Shown piece by piece: positions 6,943 to 10,335 of a DNA stretch of 10,335 nt (positions are counted from its first letter, which is position 1; the number at the start of each line of letters is the position of its first letter). A model generated the notes under the pieces. The model made no database searches and was not told the DNA's origin. It saw only the letters and a program-made list of their open reading frames with translations. The position numbers were made by a program, and so were the translations under genes. The DNA is from an uncultured Paracoccaceae bacterium. GTDB taxonomy: Bacteria > Pseudomonadota > Alphaproteobacteria > Rhodobacterales > Rhodobacteraceae. The stretch lies in NCBI GenBank assembly GCA_937927885.1, contig CALEZJ010000035.1:1-10335 (forward strand), given 5' to 3'.

Positions 6943-6988
6943 GGCGATGGAAAGCGCCAACGCGCTTGCCCCCCGACAGGGGATCGCC
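6943..6988 (+). other. Compact predicted three-way junction in the trpC/hisD intergenic region
   Basis: An outer stem GGCGAT (6943-6948) with ATCGCC (6983-6988) encloses two hairpins: AAGCGC-CAAC-GCGCTT at 6952-6967 and CCCC-GACA-GGGG at 6971-6982. All pairs are Watson-Crick. The complement can fold the same way, so it could act in the hisD or the trpC leader, or be a DNA site. It ends 27 bases before the hisD start. No U-run and no known riboswitch motif were seen. Confidence 0.4.
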
Positions 6989-7015
6989 TATCCCAGCGCC
7001 CGAAGGAGACCCGCC

Positions 7016-8320
7016 ATGCCGCATATCCTCAGCACTTCGGATGCCGATTTTCAGGCCCGCTTCACCGCCCTTCTGGGCATGAAGCGCGAAGACAGCCCCG
7101 ATGTCGATGCCGCGGTGGCCGCAATCATCGCCGATGTGCGCGCACGGGGGGACGCGGCCTTGGTCGAACTGACCGCGCGCTATGACCGGCTTTCGCTGAC
7201 GCCGGATACGCTGGCCTTTACCGAAGCAGAGATTGACGCCGCCTGCGAGGTAGTGCCCGAAGATGAGCGCGCGGCCCTGGAACTGGCTGCGGCGCGCATT
7301 CGCGCCTATCACGAACGCCAATTGCCCGAGGACGCACGCTGGACGGATGCGACGGGCGCCGAACTGGGCTGGCGCTGGTCGGCGGTTTCGGCGGCCGGGC
7401 TTTATGTTCCGGGGGGGCTGGCGAGCTATCCCTCGTCGGTGCTGATGAATGCCATCCCCGCCAAGGTCGCCGGAGTCGAGCGGTTGGTGATCTGCTGCCC
7501 CACCCCGGACGGGTCGGTCAACCCCTTGGTCTTGCTGGCAGCGCGGCTTTCGGGGGTGGACACGGTTTATCGCATCGGCGGCGCGCAGGCGATTGCGGCG
7601 CTGGCCTATGGGACCGAAACGATTGCTACGGTCGACAAGATCACCGGTCCCGGCAATGCCTATGTCGCGGCGGCGAAACGGCGGGTGTTCGGGCGGGTCG
7701 GCATCGACATGATCGCCGGACCCAGCGAGATTCTGGTGATCGGCGACGGCACGGGCGATCCTGACTGGATCGCGCTGGACCTTTTGTCTCAGGCCGAGCA
7801 CGACGAAAGCGCGCAGTCCCTGCTGGTGACGACCTCCGAGGCCGAGGCCGAGGCGGTGGCGGCAGCCGTGAATCGTCACCTCGAAACGCTGGAACGGCGC
7901 GCCATCGCCGGCGCCAGCTGGCGCGATTTCGGCGCGGTGATCGTCGCGCGGGATCTGGACGAGGCCGCAGCGCTGTCGAACCGCATCGCGCCCGAGCACC
8001 TGGAATTGTGCGTGGCCGACCCCGAGGCCCTGCTTACCGCCATCCGGCACGCGGGCGCGGTGTTTCTGGGCCACTGGACGCCCGAGGCAATCGGCGATTA
8101 TGTCGGCGGGCCGAACCATGTGCTTCCCACGGCACGCAGCGCGCGGTTTTCCAGCGGCCTCGGCGTGCTCGATTTCCTCAAGCGCACGACCCTGGCCCGC
8201 ATGACGCCGGAGGCCTTGGCCGCCATCGGTCCGGCGGCGGAAACCTTGGCGATCAGCGAGAGCCTTCAGGCGCATGGCCTGAGCGTGCGCGCGCGGCTGG
8301 ACCGGCTCAACCGCCGGTAA
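7016..8320 (+). CDS. hisD: Histidinol dehydrogenase HisD
   Basis: A 434-residue zinc enzyme that oxidises L-histidinol to histidine in two NAD-dependent steps, the last reactions of the pathway. The key residues align with the E. coli enzyme, offset by at most one: zinc ligands Q259, H262, D361 and H420, and the catalytic pair E327-H328 in IAPEHLEL. Other signature blocks are [18 protein letters not shown] at 128-145, [13 protein letters not shown] at 188-200, [10 protein letters not shown] at 208-217 and IAGPSEILV at 233-241. I chose the ATG at 7016: AAGGAG at 7003-7008 lies 7 bases upstream, and the 23 extra codons from an upstream ATG (6947) look like untranslated leader. It is divergent from trpC. 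No other his gene is in the window, so it stands apart from a his operon on this side. Confidence 0.97.
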   Translation: MPHILSTSDADFQARFTALLGMKREDSPDVDAAVAAIIADVRARGDAALVELTARYDRLSLTPDTLAFTEAEIDAACEVVPEDERAALELAAARIRAYHERQLPEDARWTDATGAELGWRWSAVSAAGLYVPGGLASYPSSVLMNAIPAKVAGVERLVICCPTPDGSVNPLVLLAARLSGVDTVYRIGGAQAIAALAYGTETIATVDKITGPGNAYVAAAKRRVFGRVGIDMIAGPSEILVIGDGTGDPDWIALDLLSQAEHDESAQSLLVTTSEAEAEAVAAAVNRHLETLERRAIAGASWRDFGAVIVARDLDEAAALSNRIAPEHLELCVADPEALLTAIRHAGAVFLGHWTPEAIGDYVGGPNHVLPTARSARFSSGLGVLDFLKRTTLARMTPEALAAIGPAAETLAISESLQAHGLSVRARLDRLNRR

Positions 8321-8391
8321 CGCGGATGTTCGGTGCGGGGGGTGGCGTTCTGGCGCACAATGGCGGGCCTGCCCCCTTCTATGGATCGCCC

Positions 8392-8805
8392 ATGGTGCGC
8401 ATGATTGCCCTGTTGACCATGATCGCCCTGCCCGTTGCCGCGCATGTGCCCGAGCCGCCTTGCGGCATTGACGAAAGCGACGGCAGCCTTTGGCCCATCA
8501 CCGAGGCCCGCGACCTTGCTCCGATCTGGCCTGCGCGCCACCGGGGCGAGGTGGTGACCTACGAATGGGTCGACGTGACAGACCGGGTGCATGGCTATGT
8601 CCAGCTTTGCCAGACCGGCGAGGCGCTGCGTTATGCGATTGCCAACGAGGCGACACTGGCGCTGTCCACCCGACTGGGCGAGATGCTGGACAGCGACCGG
8701 GTGCATTCCCTGCGCGACGTGCGGCGGATGATCCGCGGCCTGGGTGGTGAAGCCTCGCTGGGTCATCGCCCCGGGCCTTGCGCCTGCGAAGCCTGGACGC
8801 GCTGA
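8392..8805 (+). CDS. Unrecognised small exported protein
   Basis: I do not recognise this protein. From the ATG at 8392 it has 137 residues. The first 17-18 residues look like a signal peptide (MVRMIALLTMIALPVAA, then HVPEPPCG), so the product is probably periplasmic. The mature part has four cysteines (C24, C73, C130, C132), the last two in a C-terminal GPCACEAW, which could form disulfides. It is rich in charged residues and has no membrane segment after the signal. The start is uncertain: ATG at 8401 is equally good and an in-frame ATG at 8326 would add 22 residues before the hydrophobic stretch. None has a strong Shine-Dalgarno. It lies between hisD (71 bases) and ymdB (50 bases), on the same strand, and may be read with either. 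High-GC codon bias fits a real gene. Confidence 0.65.
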   Translation: MVRMIALLTMIALPVAAHVPEPPCGIDESDGSLWPITEARDLAPIWPARHRGEVVTYEWVDVTDRVHGYVQLCQTGEALRYAIANEATLALSTRLGEMLDSDRVHSLRDVRRMIRGLGGEASLGHRPGPCACEAWTR

Positions 8806-8855
8806 GCCGCGTTTGCACCCTTCCCATGCGCGTCCGGGCGGCGTAAGGGTTTGGC

Positions 8856-9668
8856 ATGCGGATACTCTTTCTGGGCGATGTGATGGGCCGGTCCGGCCGC
8901 AGCGCGGTGGCGGAACGGCTGCCAGGGCTTCGGCGCGACTGGGGGTTGGATTTCGTCGTGGTGAACGGCGAGAATGCGTCGTCCGGCATGGGCCTGACGC
9001 CGGAACACGCGGTCGGCCTCTTTGCCGCCGGGGCGGATTGCGTGACGCTGGGGGATCATGCCTTTGACCAGAAGGCGATGATCGGCCACATCGACAGCGA
9101 GCCCCGGCTGATCCGCGCGATCAACTTTTCCAAGGTCTCGCCGGGGCTGGGGCATCGGGTCTTCGTGCTTGCCGACGGGCGCAAGGTGCTGGTCGCGCAG
9201 GTCATGGGGCAGGTCTTCATGAAACGACCCTTTGACGATCCGTTCTCGGCGATCGAGCCCGTCCTGCGCGCGCATCCCCTGGGTGGTGCGGTGCAGGCGG
9301 CGGTGATCGACGTGCACGCCGAGGTGACCAGCGAAAAGATGGCTTTGGGCCATTGGTGCGACGGTCGCGCCAGTCTGGTGGTGGGCACACACACCCATGT
9401 GCCGACGGGCGATACCATGATCCTGAACGGTGGCACGGCCTATCAGACCGATGCCGGGATGTGCGGCGATTATGACAGCGTCATCGGCATGCAAAAGGAC
9501 GAGCCCCTGCGCCGCTTCATCACCGGCATGGCCAAGGAGCGTTTCGAACCCGCGACCGGCCCCGCGACGCTTTCGGGGGTGTTCGTCGAAACCGACGACC
9601 GCAGCGGCAAGGCGCTGAGGGTGGTGCCAGTGCGTCAGGGGGGGCGACTGGCGCCTTCGGCACCGTGA
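8856..9668 (+). CDS. ymdB: YmdB-family metallophosphoesterase (TIGR00282 type)
   Basis: A 270-residue binuclear-metal phosphoesterase. The Bacillus YmdB relative hydrolyses 2',3'-cyclic and 3',5'-cyclic nucleotides; the substrate here is not known. Motifs in order: LFLGDVMGRSGR at 4-15 (D8), VVNGENASSGMG at 35-46 (E39, N40), TLGDHAFDQKA at 64-74 (D67, H68), DVHAEVTSEK at 152-161 (H154), GTHTHVPTGD at 177-186 (H179, H181), and AYQTDAGMCGDYDSVIG at 195-211. The position held by asparagine in the Bacillus GNH motif is aspartate here. No signal peptide, so cytoplasmic. TAAGGG at 8844-8849 lies 6 bases before the ATG. The stop overlaps the start of the next gene by 4 bases, so the two are probably co-translated. 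Confidence 0.9.
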   Translation: MRILFLGDVMGRSGRSAVAERLPGLRRDWGLDFVVVNGENASSGMGLTPEHAVGLFAAGADCVTLGDHAFDQKAMIGHIDSEPRLIRAINFSKVSPGLGHRVFVLADGRKVLVAQVMGQVFMKRPFDDPFSAIEPVLRAHPLGGAVQAAVIDVHAEVTSEKMALGHWCDGRASLVVGTHTHVPTGDTMILNGGTAYQTDAGMCGDYDSVIGMQKDEPLRRFITGMAKERFEPATGPATLSGVFVETDDRSGKALRVVPVRQGGRLAPSAP

Positions 9669-10335
9669 CGCAGGGAAGGCCCTGGGGTTACCTTGTCCTG
9701 CTGGTGATCGGCGCCGCCTGGGGGCTGAGCGCCCCCATGATCAAGCTGGCGACCGAGGCCACCTTTCGCCCGGCCACCATCATGCTGTGGCAGGCGCTGG
9801 TCGCCGTGGTGGTGCTTGGCGTGGTTCTGGGCCTGACCGGTCGGCTGCAAAGGCTGCCCCTCGATGCGCGGCACCTGCGGCTTTATGTGGTGGTGGGTCT
9901 CTTTGGCATGGCCCTGCCGTCGCTCGCCAGCTACTCGGCCACCACCCATCTGCCCGCCGGGGTGGTCAGCGTCATCATCTCGCTGGCGCCGGTGTTTGCC
10001 CTGCCGCTGGCGCTGACCCTGGGGACCGAGCGGTTTGACGCGCGGCGCATGGTCGGCGTGGGGCTGGGCGCGTTGGCGATGGTGCTTCTGATGGCCCCCC
10101 AGACCAGCCTCCCTGCTCCGGGGCTCTGGGTCTGGGTGCCGGTGGCGGCACTGGCACCGCTCTTCTACGCCATCGAGGGGGCCTATGTCTTTGGCGCCGG
10201 TGCGGTGCGGGCGACGCCGTTGCAGGTGCTCTGGGCCGGGTATGCCGTCAGCCTGATGGTTGCGATACCGCTTGCGCTGTGGGATGGCGCGCGGGTGCTG
10301 CCCCCAGCCGGGGCGGGGCTGGCGATGGCAGGCTT
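9665..10335 (+). CDS. DMT-superfamily EamA-type transporter (5' part; cut by window edge)
   Basis: The first 223 codons of an integral membrane protein. About seven hydrophobic helices are visible, near residues 8-24, 36-57, 73-90, 97-119, 128-144, 156-176 and 184-206, of the ten usual in EamA proteins. Family features include GAAWGLSAPMIKLA at 16-29 and PAGVVSVIISLAPVFALPLA at 97-116, the end of the first EamA repeat. Such proteins export or import small metabolites, and the substrate cannot be told from sequence. The start is GTG at 9665, overlapping the ymdB stop as GTGA. The next in-frame ATG (9737) falls at the end of the first helix and would remove most of it, so GTG is preferred. Close coupling to ymdB suggests one operon but not a shared function. 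Confidence 0.88.
   Translation, partial: MTQGRPWGYLVLLVIGAAWGLSAPMIKLATEATFRPATIMLWQALVAVVVLGVVLGLTGRLQRLPLDARHLRLYVVVGLFGMALPSLASYSATTHLPAGVVSVIISLAPVFALPLALTLGTERFDARRMVGVGLGALAMVLLMAPQTSLPAPGLWVWVPVAALAPLFYAIEGAYVFGAGAVRATPLQVLWAGYAVSLMVAIPLALWDGARVLPPAGAGLAMAG

Noticed and set aside
6947..7015. N-terminal extension of hisD by 23 codons
   Set aside because: The ATG at 7016 has AAGGAG at good spacing and gives zinc and catalytic residue numbers within one of E. coli HisD; the extension overlaps the predicted leader structure.
6903..7015. trp leader peptide or attenuator before trpC
   Set aside because: No short frame with tandem tryptophan codons and no hairpin followed by a U-run on the minus strand were seen.
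6899..8275. A 458-codon open frame antisense to hisD
   Set aside because: hisD is certain from its catalytic and zinc residues; the antisense protein is arginine/glycine-rich with no recognisable domain, the usual shadow of a high-GC gene.

Overview
The window is GC-rich, densely packed and almost entirely coding. It looks like chromosomal DNA of an alphaproteobacterium of the Rhodobacterales (Paracoccus/Rhodobacter/Roseobacter group). Three things point there: the trpC-moaC-moeA-lexA gene order, a lexA promoter carrying the alphaproteobacterial SOS box GTTC-N7-GTTC, and the protein sequences themselves. No transposase, integrase, CRISPR array, phage gene, tRNA or rRNA was found.

Region 1 (1-2990, minus strand) is a thiamine/TPP uptake operon, thiB-thiP-thiQ: periplasmic binding protein, fused-type permease and ATPase, the last cut by the window edge. 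The genes overlap by 14-17 bases. A clear TPP riboswitch precedes thiB. A hairpin between it and thiB can hide the thiB Shine-Dalgarno, and the riboswitch 3' part can compete for the same strand, so repression by TPP is probably translational.

Region 2 (3051-3681) holds a small plus-strand gene for an antibiotic-biosynthesis-monooxygenase (ABM) fold protein, divergent from the thi operon. About 316 bases without a convincing gene follow, holding several consecutive hairpins and a strong terminator-like hairpin. This is the least explained stretch of the window.

Region 3 (3688-6902, minus strand) reads trpC-moaC-moeA-lexA. trpC, moaC and moeA are joined by 4-base ATGA overlaps. They encode a tryptophan enzyme (IGPS) and two molybdenum cofactor enzymes. 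lexA follows after 67 bases and has its own SOS-controlled promoter.

Region 4 (7016-10335, plus strand) reads hisD, an unrecognised small exported protein, a YmdB-type metallophosphoesterase and the start of a DMT/EamA transporter that begins at a GTG overlapping the ymdB stop. The 113-base trpC/hisD gap contains a compact predicted three-way junction.

No clearly new multi-gene system is visible. The best leads are non-coding: the structured 3372-3681 region, the 6943-6988 fold, and the mutually exclusive pairings downstream of the TPP riboswitch.
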